Positions 21,501-36,500 of a stretch of DNA of 64,000 nucleotides are shown piece after piece. The stretch is taken from assembly GCF_020184175.1 (NCBI RefSeq), contig NC_065531.1, positions 29,967,213 to 30,031,212 of the forward strand, written 5' to 3'. Origin of the DNA: Aphis gossypii. Its lineage: Eukaryota; Arthropoda; Insecta; Hemiptera; Aphididae. The position numbers and the translations under genes were made by a program. Numbering within the stretch: the first letter of the stretch is position 1; each line of letters begins with the position of its first letter. Under the pieces are notes generated by a model. That model made no database searches and was not told the DNA's origin. It was given only the letters and a program-made list of their open reading frames with translations.

Positions 21501-23748
21501 TTAAATTACGTTGTTCATTATTTTATCAAAAATAAACCCTTTGCCAGCTATTATAACTTTATTTAGAATCATCGTTTCTATCATAATTGTATTGCCTTTT
21601 GATTCCGTTTATGTAATTATGTATAATTCATACAAATCATAATTCCTATTATACTTGTTGATTTACTTAAATTCGAATGAATACAATTTAAAATCTAAAT
21701 TATTACGTTCCTGGTAAAAAAAAAATATTTTAATACTTAAATTTGTTCTTAATAATTACAATAACGCATAAATATGTAAATACATTTGTATAATTTAAGT
21801 ATAAAAACATTTTAAACTGCTATTCTTATAAGCCCTGTAGGCTGTAGGGTAATCTCAAGTAGTTTTTTTTTTAAGGTTTCTGAGCAACAAGTTTCTGTAT
21901 TCAAAATTATAATACATTCGACTCTTCTACGAACACACAAATTAACGCTTCTGAATAAAAGCAATTCTTATCCACTTCATAAAAATGACTAAATAAACAA
22001 AAGTATAGGACTTTTTTGTCTGCCTTTTTAACTTATAAGTAATTTGTGTTATTATTTTATTTTGCATACGAGCATTTATAAAGCATTGTCTTGATTAAAT
22101 TTAATGGATACCTAATATAAATTTCAAAAAATATACATTAACTTACTAAATTTAAAATGTCTGACGAATCAATTAAGATATAAATGTTTAACTAGTCGTA
22201 TTTGAAAATACTATTTAAAATAATTTTTTTTTAAATTTAATAAATTATTATATAGGCAAACGCAGTGAAACGTTATAGTAAATATATGTTTAGATCTATA
22301 GCACCTACCTAAAATTAATTGATGTAATGATGTAACATACTTTATTTTCATTAAATGATAGGAAATTTCATATTCTTTACTAAACACTAAAATAAAATAG
22401 TAAAAACATATTAATAATTTAATATGTTAAGTATAAAAATCTTGTTTTTCATTCTGGCGAACTAACAGAATAAAAATAATAAAAAATCCTTAGTCACATT
22501 TACTTCTATGATATAATATTGTTATAACTGTTGACGGTTTATTGATTTAATGCAAAAAATAATGATAATTTCTTACAAATATTCCATTACTACGTACCTA
22601 TTCTGTATCTATAGCTATGATCTATAGTATGATCGAGTACGATGAATGATGATTGAATGATGCTCGCGCTTTAACTTGTCGTCGATAATCATAATATAAT
22701 TGTATTATACACCATCAAATATAAACCTAATGCAATTACAAATGTTAAATGAAGAGTATTATTTCTCCCTCTCTTAACTTTGATATAATTAATGTTAAGA
22801 ATCACACACATACACACTCATACATTATATATTATATATATATCATATGATGAGAACAATCGTTTTTAATATCTTCTCTGCCGTCAGATCTAACTGGAAT
22901 TTTTAACACACATTTTTTTTTACTATGATTATTTCATACACCGACTCACTTCGGGGCAAAGTGAAAATCGTCGCAATTACCACTAAAAGCCATGTACACG
23001 ATTTTTTTTTAAATGTTTTTTTTTTATTCCCATTTTAGTTGATTGGCCATTTTGACACGTCATCGTGAAATTACACACGGATAAAGCGCGCAATAATAAC
23101 CGTAATGACGGAATGTTTTCTCGTGTGTACGTTATAATATTATATAGGTACGTTTATGCGTTGAAGGGTCGCATTATGGATTGCTGCAGCAGCTAAGAGC
23201 TGTTTAATGGAACGGACGCTTGTGGCCGTCCAGTCACGTTCTCTCTACCTATATATAATACATAATATATATAAACTTATACATAAAAACATAATGTATG
23301 TGTTCGTGTATTATAAATCTTTTTATTTCATGTATAAGACGTGTCTCTTCCGCGCGAGTAGTGGTTTTCCGGTGTCAAAAAATAAATAAAATAATAAAAT
23401 CGTCTTCGTCTCTATGCCTAATATTATATTTTACACATTATACGTTTTTCGGGTTTCTCGTGCGTCCGGATAAAACTGTAGCCGGTCCATCATCGGTGCT
23501 CACATCGTGCTGACCGTTATCTGACGCAAAGATCATATAATACCGTATAGATCGTACGTGTACGCGACAGTCGTTTCGTACACGTCGAATCTGCCGACAC
23601 GTTTATCTGCCGTGGACATTGTACTTATTATGAGATGTTTCGTGATGATGATGTTGTGCCGAAGATAAGCTATAGAATCCGCTAAGTTCACGACAACGTC
23701 TTAGGCCTCGAGATGAGGTGACAAATAATAAATGCATAATATTATACA
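18589..23748 (+). other. Start of the long intron; AT-rich, no supported gene
   Basis: The first 600 bases remain mixed in composition, then the sequence is AT-rich. A less AT-rich patch at 20530-20770 contains an acceptor-like CCACCACCAG and a donor-like GAG|GTATGT (see findings) and overlaps a 185-codon minus-strand frame (20488-21045). That frame is mainly hydrophobic Ile/Leu/Tyr sequence and is not accepted as a gene. (TA)n lies near 22831-22845. Confidence 0.4.
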
Positions 23749-24158
23749 CAGTGGCGTCACGTATACATGTTTTAGGTGAGTAGATAACAAAGTTAGGGTG
23801 TAAAAATATTTTTGTATTTGACTATCATTATTGAATAAGTAATACGTGTAATTCAGTGTGATAAATTAGTATTATGCAATATATTTTACTGATTTACTCT
23901 ATAGGAGTTAGGAGTTAGGACATGTAGTTAACAAAATGTTGTATTGTAACAGGGGAAAACTAGGAAAATAATATTATATTGTATGACGTGTAACGTATAT
24001 TTATTAATTTATTATTGTAAGTTATATGTTCAATTAATATTAATTGGTAATTTAAAATAAATTCGATATTTATTTTACAAAAAAAAAAAAAATACACAGA
24101 TTTTAATTTTATATGTGAGTTTTTCTTTTATTGATAAAATATTTTCGTCAAGCCACTG
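23749..24158. mobile_element. hAT-like non-autonomous element (410 bp)
   Basis: The left end is CAGTGGCGTCACG and the reverse complement of the right end CAGTGGCTTGACG, 11 of 13 terminal bases matching. CAGTGGCGT-type ends are typical of insect hAT elements. The flanks are ATTATACA (23741-23748) and ATTATTAT (24159-24166). These agree at the first five of eight positions, so the 8-bp target duplication is only weakly supported in such AT-rich DNA. A 13-base A run lies inside (24080-24092). There is no coding capacity. Confidence 0.5.
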
Positions 24159-27100
24159 ATTATTATTCCCATCTAAATATTATTATCATATACTTGACCT
24201 AGTCGTCACACTGCGTAAATGTCGGGTGGTTAAAAAACAAATACAGAAAAAAACGATACCATTTACTGTCGCATATTTATCTTTCTGGTCTGTTTCGCAC
24301 AAAACGGCTCCACGGGACAAGGTGTGTGAATTGTGGCGTGCAAATCTCAAAATCTTGACTCGTGTGTGTATGTATACATAAATGATTTTGTGATTTTTTT
24401 CTTTGTCCCTTCGTTCTTGTCGTCATTAAAACTGGCGTAGAGTTTTATATATTCATTAACGACGTTATATGTACAATATATCGTTCACTATTACCAGAAC
24501 CCATCGACTGTATAGTCTATATATATATTTATATATTTAAGTATTTAGTATATATGTTATTTTATATGCGTATAAGTCATACGAACTATGTACGAGAAAT
24601 CCGGTTATTTGCTAAAAAAATAGTTTTAAATTGGAGCGCTTTGTCTCCTAACTTATTATTATCATTATTATTTATATGTGTCGTTCAGTGACAGTAATAA
24701 ATGAAATTGTGTTGCAACAAAGATTTTTAGATATCATATTTGTAAACAGTGCGCATGGCGTTGAATAATAATGCTGGATTACCGAACAATTTATTATCTT
24801 CTGTAACGTATTTATGTCCCTGTTACTATAACTTATCTACTACTATAGGTACGTATAAACCTATTATACATATAAATAACTGAATGAGAATTAGAGTACC
24901 TACTTTCTTTTTAGAACCGTTAAACATTTTGTTTCGAGATAAGATATGAGTTACTTATGTTTTAGAGTGTATAAATCATATACTGGTCATCTTATTTATT
25001 TATATTTGGTTAAACAAATTTGCTCGTATAATATATTTTTTTTATCGCTAATCTTTATCAAGTCGTGTATCTGAATCTCATGCGCCATGTTTTGCCTCTT
25101 TTTTTTTTGTTATCGTAAGTAATCACCGAGGCCAATCGAACACCGATGTATTGAATCTCGAACCCGATATAATATGTTATAAACAAAAATGTGCTCTAGG
25201 CCCTAGGGGATTCAAGACCCCCTTCCCAGAAAGAAAGGATTTACATCCAAAATTATATTCACCACCGGAAACGCATTCTTCCGGTCACACTATTGCAGTT
25301 TGTCCTGTGGTCCAACGTTTATTCGTTCCCTGAATCCACAATAGGAATTTCGGCTCCACCCCGTTCTCACTATTTTTGGGCGTGCCATAAAATACAATCA
25401 GCATATTAATAATAAATACCGCATTAATAGCCGAGGTTATTGAAGGTCCGGTAATATAATATACTCATCACGAGTGCAAGCTGAAAAGACGGACATCGTC
25501 GTAATGGATATACACGCGCGTATATATAATAAATACACGTTATTTTTCTTCTCTTCTTTCTCTTCCTTGTGTTTGAACACCGCACATACAGCCGCGTGGA
25601 TACTGGACAGGTATATAATATATATTATATATATATATATGAATACACACGGACCATGGGAGTCCGTTCTGAATACCAAATCTCTTCCTTTCTCAGTTTA
25701 TGTCTGTGTATTTCTCTCTCTCTCTTTATCACTATCTCTCTTTCCGTGGATACGCATTGACCGTAATGGTGAATTACGGGCCGACATATTGAATGAGATT
25801 TTTCAGTGGTATTCATTAGCCGCCGTTATTATATCATATTATATATCTCCAGTATCCACACACTACCGGGACGTATACATACAGAACGATCAAGTGTGAC
25901 GAGAAGTGATCATTGCATCCGTTGGCCCGTGTCCACCTACATGGTTATAATGCTATATATGATGCTTACATTAGAGATAATTTTGAGTGCAGTTTTTTTT
26001 TTTATGCAATTTGATATTATGTAAAATAAGTTCAATCACATCGTTGGAATATAATCTTGAAAATTTGAACACGTCAATGGTGACGAATAAAAAATGATAG
26101 TCAATCGCGTGTTATATATACTCGATATACTATATCTATATAAGATCCACCATAGTTGTATAGAACATAATATTATATAGGTGCATACACGATTTGAAAT
26201 AAGTGTAATATCTATTACAATCATATATCTATAGGTTATAGGTAAATGCATGAAGATTATAAAGATGTTTAAACGTGAAGGAAATTTGCTCCAGTATATT
26301 ATATTATTTTATTTATCGTAAACAATTTTCGAGTACGTTGAAAGTGAGCTACTATAATATACAGAGTTAATATAGTCACTATAATTATACGTTCTATGTA
26401 TACATAAGACGGCGGAACCTTTTAAGTTTGGGGCTCTGGCGGAACAATAGCAAACCGTTAACATTGCTTAAAAGACATGCGGAAAATTGTGAAGTGCTCT
26501 TTAGAACATTTCCCTGGACGGCAGTGTATGATCTATCATATTTTTTCAAAAACATTACAAACACAAACGCTGTCAACTCAGACAGCAAAAGAGCAGCCCG
26601 TTGTGAATTTATTTGCCTGCAGGAAAATTAATAGAATACATAATAATATATATATATATTGTTGAACACATCATAATATACATAATATAATAAACATCGT
26701 GTTTTATAAAACATGATTTATATATTTTATATATATGAATATATACTGAAAATCATTGTGCGCGCAATACAGTATATTATGTTATGATCTATTACGGCGT
26801 ATACGAATACCCGAGTTCTCTCTCGTGGGGTGGTCGGCGGCGGAGGTCGTATCAAGACCTAAAGATAAATTCTTCGGGACTATAAAAAAAATTAATAATT
26901 AGCTCGTAAACCTCAATTACTGCGTGTTCATTGATCGCACTGCGTTCGTTCTGTATCTATATATATATAATGCATCTATGTGTGATTTTTATCCTCCCGC
27001 GTGTCCGCTCCATGACCCCTCTCCGGTTCTTCGCCTTCGGCATCTGCATCATTTACCGCACATATTGTCTAGTCATCCTGAGCTGGCCGTCTATACACTA

Positions 27101-30100
27101 TATAGGTACAGGCATACGCCTCGCGTACACAAATAATCTTTTGTTCCCATAACTGCATTTAAACACAATGCTCGGCGGCTCGTCTTTCTCATTCGGCGTG
27201 CGTGGACGAACTGCAGCGCCGCCGCTCCGGTTCCCGTAGTACTAGTAGTAGGTATATTATATATATGTAGTGTGTATATAATATAGACCGCAATGTATAT
27301 ATTCGATACATGTATAATAGTAGAAGATGCTGCGCGTGTATGTGTTTGTATGTATATATGGGTACCTATATCTTCCCCGGGCTCCAGAGATTAAATCATT
27401 ACACCATCATTACATGTTTGAAAACATTAACCGTAACAAATGACAATGGCGCGGGCATCCGATGGAATTTGACCGAGAAAACGGTGGGAAAGTCATCGGA
27501 ATGGTTTTTTTTCCGTATTTATTTTAATTCGTTTATTGTTAGCTAGGTATACTCTTCATTATTTCGGTTTTTTCTTTTTTGTTCTCTTTTCAAACGACGT
27601 TTATAGGGTGGTCCCGACACGCGTCCCATTATACGTTCGTATATCTATATAGTGCGCTGTATAATTACAGGTCTAGTGGTAAATGCATAAAATCGAGTTT
27701 TGTTTGTGTTATATTACGTCGGTCCACCTGCAGTATTTCCAGACTTCCAGTCGATTTATATTTACTGCGCTATTCTGTCCTGAGCAGAATAATATTAAAA
27801 TACCGCAAGTTCCATGCGTATAACGGACATTGCAACAAGGCCCCCCTGTTATATTTCGTACAGGTGGTTATAAATCATTGGAAAATTTCTATACACCTAA
27901 CGTCGGCCGTACCCGCTGGTGATTTCCTTAAATCACACTGATACACGGCCGTGGCCATAATCGTCTTTTTTACTAACAATGTTTCTGAGAAACGTGTGAA
28001 CATTGCTCTATAAAATGTAAGCCTTGAACAAGTACTTTGGGTTTAAACGGTATTTTATATCGCTTCAATTTCGGTCAGTCTGTAGAACGACAATATTAAA
28101 TACCTATTAAATCACCACGTATTATTACGCATATTATATTATTGCGTGTATATAACTTGACTATCGCGATTATTATTTACTATTCAAGTGTTTATAACAC
28201 CGTTTAAAGAAAAACAGCATATTTTCATAAAAACATCTACCCAAGTACCTATTATTATTGAATTTGTTTTTCTGTTACGTACAATATACATATTATAATA
28301 TACTTTGGTATTCGTTTGTCAATTGTGTATTTTATACAATACAAATGCATGCGTTTTCCATTCAGATGGACACTAGTCAAAATTGTCACGGTCCACATGA
28401 TTTGAAAAGTACCTTTGCTATATTCAATGGCCGCATCGAATCATGATCGCGGGGACACATTAGTGATACATGGCAGTTTTCTGTTAGGGAAAAGAACTCG
28501 AGAGAAAAATTATAAACACCGGCGTTTAAAACATTATCCGCGATGGTTATAAGATCCCGATGATGCTGGTTCACTCCGGTAGAAAAACACCTTTATTATC
28601 CTGCATAATATGGCATTCCTCCGGGGCCACCTGGACACGTCATTGGACCGAAAGAGAGGGTGGTCTCTAAGAATTTCCTCGTAATGTTCATCAGCTGCAG
28701 CCGAACCTAAGCCGATTGGTCACGTGCGTACTACCGCGATTCCGTGGCTAATTGCACCGGTCTCCTCCGGGGTGTATGGCGGGATTGAAACATCACGCCG
28801 CTGTCGACGGAACACCATGCACACACTCACACACACACCCGCGTACGCGCGCACTCACGCACGCAGACACCCGGTATATAAAAATCGTCATGTGTGGTAC
28901 AAACCGGATTTGGCCAGTTCATGTATTTAGAACTTTAAAGAAGAAGAAGAAGAAGAATATTTTAGGAGAAAAAGAAATAAACACGCGTTTAACACCACTC
29001 TAACAGTGTACTTAATATATATATATATAAATTTGTTATCCGTCGGATTGGTATTGATGATGGTCGTGTTAATGGACATATTATTTGTCGTCGTGTTTTT
29101 ATCGGTCACGACAAATTATTACTCCCTGCGGTCGTGGGGTTGACATGGGGCGTATAATATATATATATATATTTATGTTTTAAAATTAATGAGAAACGGA
29201 TCTGTCGAGACACGTGATCCTTCCGAAGAACCGCAGCAGCTGCAGTCGAGTACCTACCTATATTATAATATGGTACATTCGTGATAATAGCCAATATATA
29301 GGTGCTTTGAATACTTTTTTTTTATCGTACACTGGAATGTTATTATGACATTGATATAACTTAATTATACGTAAATATTTTAAATTTTGAATTATTCAAT
29401 TAATTAATAAACTAAAATATTATTTTCACATTTTAAGTACTTATTTGTATATTTCGATCATTAACGTTTTCAATATTTAAATTTTATAATTTTATTAAAT
29501 ATTAGTAACATTACTACTATATTAAAATATACTTACTATGTGTGATAACGACAGTTTTGTTGAAAAATTTGAATGTTTATAGCTTGGATTGTTTTTCATT
29601 TTTTGGGCATAAACAAATGAAAAGATTAATTAGTTTGTTTTTAACTCATAGCTTCTGTAGTTAGCACCTAATAGTTTAAAGCATATCGGATTTCTTGAAA
29701 ACGAGTTGGGCCAAAAAGTTATTTGCGAGTACTGCAAATACTACAAACGCACCCTTTATCGTATATAGAAAATATAAAAGCTCGTTAAACTTTGAAAGAC
29801 TTCAATGCTTCAATAGTTCCATTACTTCTTATATTCATGTATAATGTGTATATACTATACATATACTTATTATATTCGTGTTAATTATTGGCATAGTTTT
29901 AGGGGAATGTGTTGAAAACAAGTTAGTATTAAGTCTTTACATTGTGCGTTCACGTGGATCCATTATGCTCGTAGATTACGACGAAATAATGTGCTGCGTA
30001 AACGTGTGTGTGTATATTATATAGAAGGGTTCTGCGCAAAGTTAACACGTTCAAAACTTTCGTCAACAACTAATTTGGCATATTTACTGCTGTGTATATA

Positions 30101-30456
30101 TTCAATACATTATCGTATATGTACGATATACCCGCCTTATAGTATTAACATTTGTAGTGCGAATCGTGTTTCTGCCACCTCGTAAGATTTATTATGATCA
30201 TGCGCTCATATAAAACCGGTGCGTACGTATATAATATTATAATATATACATATTATTTTTACATTATTACAATATTATGTATTAATTAACAAAACCTGTT
30301 TTTAAAATTGAAATTATCGAAACTGTTTTAAAATTCATCGTACTAATAATAATAAATAAACGTACATGTATTAATTACAAAATGTGAATTTTTCACAATT
30401 TAATTATTGAGAGCAACACGTTTATTTTATTCTTGTTTTAAATTTTAATCATACTA
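24159..30456 (+). other. Long intron continued
   Basis: Mostly AT-rich with microsatellites: (TA)n at 25616-25640, a (TC)n tract at 25711-25727 and (TA)n near 26645. Mixed-composition patches occur at 25170-25340, 26400-26640, 27160-27240 and 28600-28900. Open frames in these patches (60-140 codons) have no recognised domains. A (CA)n/CG-rich run spans 28820-28865. No gene is supported. Confidence 0.4.
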
Positions 30457-30570
30457 TTATACCTGTACTCGATACAACCATATTGGTCTCACCACGGATT
30501 TATACAATAAATTTAAATTTAAAATGCAAATGACCTCACTTTTTAGAACCGAGAAATTTGTTCTCAACAC
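30457..30570 (-). pseudogene. LINE (Jockey-type) reverse transcriptase scrap
   Basis: The minus-strand frame ends LLYKSVVRPIWLYRVQV and then stops. This resembles the conserved segment near the end of the Jockey-clade RT domain, usually LYK.(V/I)(I/L)RPIWTYG(I/V)QLWG. The Gly and the final QLW are lost, and a stop follows at once. Upstream residues (VLKSEVICILNLN) align loosely with the expected KL.L.NKL helix. No wider LINE sequence is recognisable on either side, so this is an isolated, decayed fragment, if it is not chance. Confidence 0.4.
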
Positions 30571-33500
30571 CCGGTTTTTGATGGTGCTAAAATAAACCCA
30601 AAAAACTAAGACGTACAACACGTCATTCGCCAACGTCCTTAATAGCCTCATCGTCCTAATCCAGAGCTGCAATGACAATAATAATAAAACCGAGTTCGGC
30701 CATAAAGCCGTTTTTTATTTCCTCGTTTTTCTTCTTTTTTACTTAATTTCTTTCACTTACTAATTGCTCACATCAAACAGTCCACGTTGTATATATTATA
30801 TTACTATACTGTATTGATTAGGCGCGTTCGCCTACGCTCCAGGTTAATAATATAATACTATACAAGTAATATCGTTTACCCGATTCTCTCTCTCTCATGC
30901 CGCCGATACGATCTGTCGGCTACCATCGACGGAGACGTAGGCGTCGGGAATTCTATTTTTTCTTCTTCATTTGCCCCGTAACAAAGAATGTAGCGTAATG
31001 TATAATGAATCTTTTATACAAATCGCTTGGTTTTGTAATCATTTTCATGAATACCACTGCTATTATTATATGCTAATGCATGATAATTATCATTAGTGTT
31101 GTTCGTTTCTTTAATTTGAAGTAGTATTTAAATTTATACAATGCATTTCTAACATAATTAAAACGATTCGTATTTGTCGATTAATTATGCACTATTAGTA
31201 CTCCCTCTCTCCACACACAAACACATTAAAAAGAATACTAAAAACAAAGAAACTAATAATAATCGATTTTGTTAGAATCTATATATTCGTAGATTATCGA
31301 GTAGATTATTTACTATAATTCTGTGATTCTCTACGTAAAAAATATCGACACTAATAATGGGAGTTAATACATTTAAACGTCAAAGGGTTGTACAAATCCG
31401 GTCTCCTTGAACTGTCGTTTTAACACATATTAATTGTATTTATCGTGTGATTCACTATTTTAATGTTTTCGGCAAGAGACTTTGTACCATATTATAATAT
31501 GATATCTATAGCATAGATATAATGTAATAAATTGCTATCGACCAAAATAATTGATATTTTATCGTATGCTGTTGATTGTCCGGCGTGGGTTTTGCTTATA
31601 ATTCATACGCGTGTGTATATTGTGTATTTTTTTCGCCAAGATTCTCCGCTGGCGATAATTTTGTCCATTTTGGTTGCGCGATGACGCAATAAAATATATA
31701 GTGTTGAGAAACATGTAGGTAGCGTGTGCATACATTAACTCTGACTGCAGAAAATAAATGTATATACCTATGTTGAGGTAAATATATTATATGCAAAAAA
31801 AACGTAAATCTTGTATGAAAAAGTAAGGCCCGCGCATTTGGTCATTAGATATCTGCGCTGATATCCGATATGGTATAGTCGTGTTAATCGCTAAAAAGTA
31901 CTAATTCATCCATACGCCTTTAATCGGCTTATAAGAGCGCACTATACATACGAGTATTTAGGTATAATGCATTCTAATGTCCCTGGTATTGAAATGGCAT
32001 ATAGGGAAATAATCGCATTAAAAATATTATTAAAATTAAATTTCACTACGTATCTACATAATGTATAAAAAAATTTAAAAGTATTTAAAGTATCCGAATC
32101 TCAAATTAGTCGAAGTACATGTATACGTATTATTATATTGGTGATTTCTTTTTTATGTGAATTTGCACGTTTAGTTTAATTTTTTTTTTTTTTAATGTCA
32201 TTGGCATTGTAAAAAATAATTAAATACTGCGTTAAAAGTAGAATTAAAACGTACACGAGACGATGATAAGCGTGTTCGATCCAAACATAATAGGTATTTT
32301 ATATGAAATAAAATAATAAATAATAGTAATAAACACATTTGAACACCATCGTCATCGTCTATATACAATGTATATTATACATTATGTTATAATGGTAATG
32401 TATATTAATATTATATAATATACTCGACGTTGTAGTGTCTGCGCGTGAGAACGATGTAATATATTACGGCTACACACTGGAATAGCGCCAACCGCGTGTG
32501 CATTATTATTATGTAGTAAACGCGTGTTAATGATTGTCAAAAATACGTAGTTTTTTTTATAAGTCTCGTAAAATGTTAACATTTTGAGCGTAAAATTATA
32601 AGATCGAAATAAACCGAACCTAGGTTTTTCGCGACATAATTTATGAGTTACAACGCACACGTACATTTTATTATACCGTATTATATTATTATTCAAACGA
32701 TTAGTGGTGGTGGCCTGCGACGTATTACCTACACAGTTGACGTCGTCGACAAAGACGCGTTCTTATGTTTTATTATGTGTATATCGCCGTGTTTGGCACG
32801 ACTCGCTGCTGCGGCCACACTATATAATATTATAATGTTATTATTAGTTACTTATAAATTAATATACTCCGTTAAATTTAAAATATTATTTAAATATACG
32901 ATGTATTAAAACGATGTATTAACCCTTTGAAGCCACCCCCTATATACTTGTGGTGACCAGTGGGGTTAATGCGTTTTTATTATTTTAGCTATTGTAGCGA
33001 CTTAATATAATTAAAGTTTAGTGAACAACCTATTTGCAATAGGAAATGTTTCTTTTATAATTGGACTTATTTTTTGTATTCTATGTGAGTATATTATTTT
33101 TACAGTGTAATCGTACACTTAAATAATCCAAAAATTGTTTCACATTTGTTAGCTTGTTTAAAATTAATTCGTATATTATCTATATAGAGTCATTCGTTTA
33201 ATCTTAATTATCGCGAATGATTTTAACTGTTTTTTTTTTTGAGACATATTCTCATATAGCTCTTTTTATTGTTGTTTTTTAAAGATCTTAGATGTACATT
33301 GTCTGAACAATCTCCTCGCGATGTCATTAAACTATATTGAACATTCGATAATATTATAATATCTAGTGGCGTGGCAATACAACTGATCGGACAATGACAC
33401 TATATGCACACTTAAACGCACATATCTATAATGTACAAGACGTATAATACTCGATGAAAAAAATATTGTTAAATGGATAAAAATCTGATCCAATCATGTT

Positions 33501-36500
33501 TCGATTGCATCTGTGTCCACGATTCGTCTCGCGTCCGTTATGACGTCTTTTCAGTGTTGTATCGTGTTGTATCGTGCTGTACGTGCTGTATACATACGCG
33601 TTCTTAATATAATAATATTTACAAAATAAATTGTCGTATGGAAAATACACGACTCGTCATAAGTATCAAAGTATGCGCCGTGAGTTTTGGTCCGAAAGTC
33701 ACTTTTTTGATAGGCTTTCATTCGCGCTATTCGCGCGTAACAAGACGACGATCCCCAGTAAGGATTTCGACCGGATCGATTTCATACTATAATCGGACTC
33801 ATTAATCGTTTTAATTTTGTCAACGTTATCCATACACGGTCGTATACATAATATTTTATTATTCTGATGATAGCGGCAACCGTCACGAATAAAGTAGGTA
33901 CTCATCGTATATAATATGGACGCAATACTACAAGTATATGGGCACTCGATATAATAATACATATTTGTTTTCTGTGAAATGGTGTGCGTTTGTTTTTTTG
34001 TCGCCACAATATACAAAGCACCGAGCGGCACGTTTTTTGAAGTGCTGTGTTTACTTCGAAAACTCGAGAGTTGTGTCCTATCGCCGTAGCCATCAAGTGC
34101 CTATACCCAAAAACATCAATGCAAGGTTATCCTAAATATAATATATTATATATTATTTTATATTTTAACGTCGATGGGATGTATTCCTTTTCTCCTTACG
34201 GACGGTATAATAATAATATATTATACCCCTTATTCATTATTTGAGTTGTCCTCGTGACATTTTTCTCTCGCGCCATCCGTATATGCTGTTGTTTTCTATA
34301 TACATACGTACTTGGTATATTTATTCTGTGTTTACAATGTACAACGTCCCCCGATTCTTCTCTCGACTGTCACCAATTATTGATCTTCACGGATCCCGCA
34401 ATGAAGCCTATTATTTATACTGTATCTAAGGTACCTTAGGTCTATATTATGTTACAATAAATCAACGTACATACTTAAAGTTATCTCAAATTCGTCTATT
34501 TCCCCTCCTTCCATGAATCGTGCCCATATTACGATAATATATGTTATTTTTGTAAAAAGTCCGAAATTTTGCTCACGCACACACTTATGTACGTAATATT
34601 ATTTTTATTTATCGTTTATGTTCGTTTATAATGAGTCATTTCAAAACTCGACTACCGACTTAATCCTTTCCCCACACTAAAAAACCACAAGATGTTCACT
34701 GAAGCCATTAGTTCCAGCATTTATAATTAAATACGCTGCAAGTTATTTTCAATCTTGTCGTATGCATATTGTATATCTCGGACGTTTGATAGGATTTTCG
34801 TTTCTGCCTACGTTCTTTTTTTAAAAATAAATTTGCGATCTCACCAGCGATTTTTTTATTTTCAGTAACTGTATTAAATTAATATGACGAAGTTATTGCC
34901 ATACACACACTTTCGAATTACTATATTATATAACTATAAATATTATTGTATTTTTTTGAATAATAACATGACAATGCGTGATGTTAAATTCTATTACGGA
35001 CATACTACGGTCATTGGGCCCTAGATTTCAACGAAAATCTGATTCATGTAAATATCGCATTGTTATAATAATACACTGACAACATCTTCACAATTTTGAA
35101 TGTTATAGCTGATTTAACGCACTGTACATTGAAAAATATTTTATCTAAAATGAAAAACGAAGATAAACGATTATAAAATATGTTTTACACCCGGCAACAG
35201 TTCAATAGTTGTATTTTGGTATTAAGGGATGTTCTATGGATAATAGTTTTATACGAGTAATAACCCCTCTTTAAAATAATACTTTGTTATTTTCGAACAC
35301 AAATAAAAACACTGTGGTACGAGTGAACAAATTTAGGTATTAGTGAAAAAAAAATAATACTTTAGACTGATCCTATTGTTATAATCTGGTTTTGTATTAT
35401 TCGACGTAGGTATCCTGATCCCAGCATGGATGGGTAACCCTGTTATTATTCGTACAAAGACCCAAATTCCATAGTTTCTATACCGAACATAATATACTAT
35501 TGATTTCTACTCGAAGTGTTTTAATATGTTCACTCACTATTGGTCTGTACGTATCTGAAACAATTACAATTATACAATAATATTATACTTAATATATTAT
35601 TTTGTATTCAATTAATCTTGCTATTACCAGCAACTATTGTTCATTGACTGCCGTTGATCATTCTTCTTCTCGGATCTTTTGTGTTTTCATTAATTTCATT
35701 ACTATATTGACAACGTCTACATTGGCTGGTATCGCCAAGACAGCGTACAATCGTACAAATAATATAATAAGTATTAATTATTGTCATACATAGATACCTT
35801 TATATAATATAATAACTAATAACTAATGAGTTAATTTTATAATTAATTTTTTATTACGCATCGTATTTATCATCCGCGCATTGAATATAAGCTTGTGTGC
35901 CAGCGTAAAATGTATATTTGACCACAAGCGTCAATAACAAACTCTGTTCTTCAAGTTATGGCATAAAAAAAATGTTATACATTTATGTACCTATAGTATT
36001 ATTGTTGTTGTATCGACGTATCAGTACAACTAGACACTAGCTGTACAAGTATACTTATCGTTTATCATCTCACCATTATGATCTCGGATTGGTTGTCCAC
36101 GACACCCTGTGAGTTCCTGTCTGCGGGGTGTATGTATACGATGACAGCTGCTGCATCTATAGATATTTACGAGGTATAATATTGGACATAATATAAGTAC
36201 CTATATTATACTTCCTCCATTATGATACGAAACAATTGCAGGGTCACCGGAGACATGTGATAGGCAACGGAGATAGCAAAATACGGGGTAGTATAAGATT
36301 TCTATGTTTCGAGCATATGCATATCGTGTGACATATATTATATACACACATATAGGTATATAATATAAAGAGGCGCTCACAGTTGCAATGACACATTCTA
36401 AACGACGTCTGTCGGTTAGTGTACATAGCGTATAAGCGCGTCAGCACGTGTTCGAAATAAAAATCTCAAAACACCTCAACGGTGGCGGTTTATCGATTAT

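Noticed and set aside
23894..23912. GGAGTTAGGAGTTAGG as an interstitial insect telomere repeat (TTAGG)
   Set aside because: The unit is GGAGTTA twice, not a TTAGG array.
28620..28668. Collagen-like GIPPGPPG on the plus strand
   Set aside because: Only two Gly-X-Y-like units, no repeat register, no splice sites and a stop soon after.
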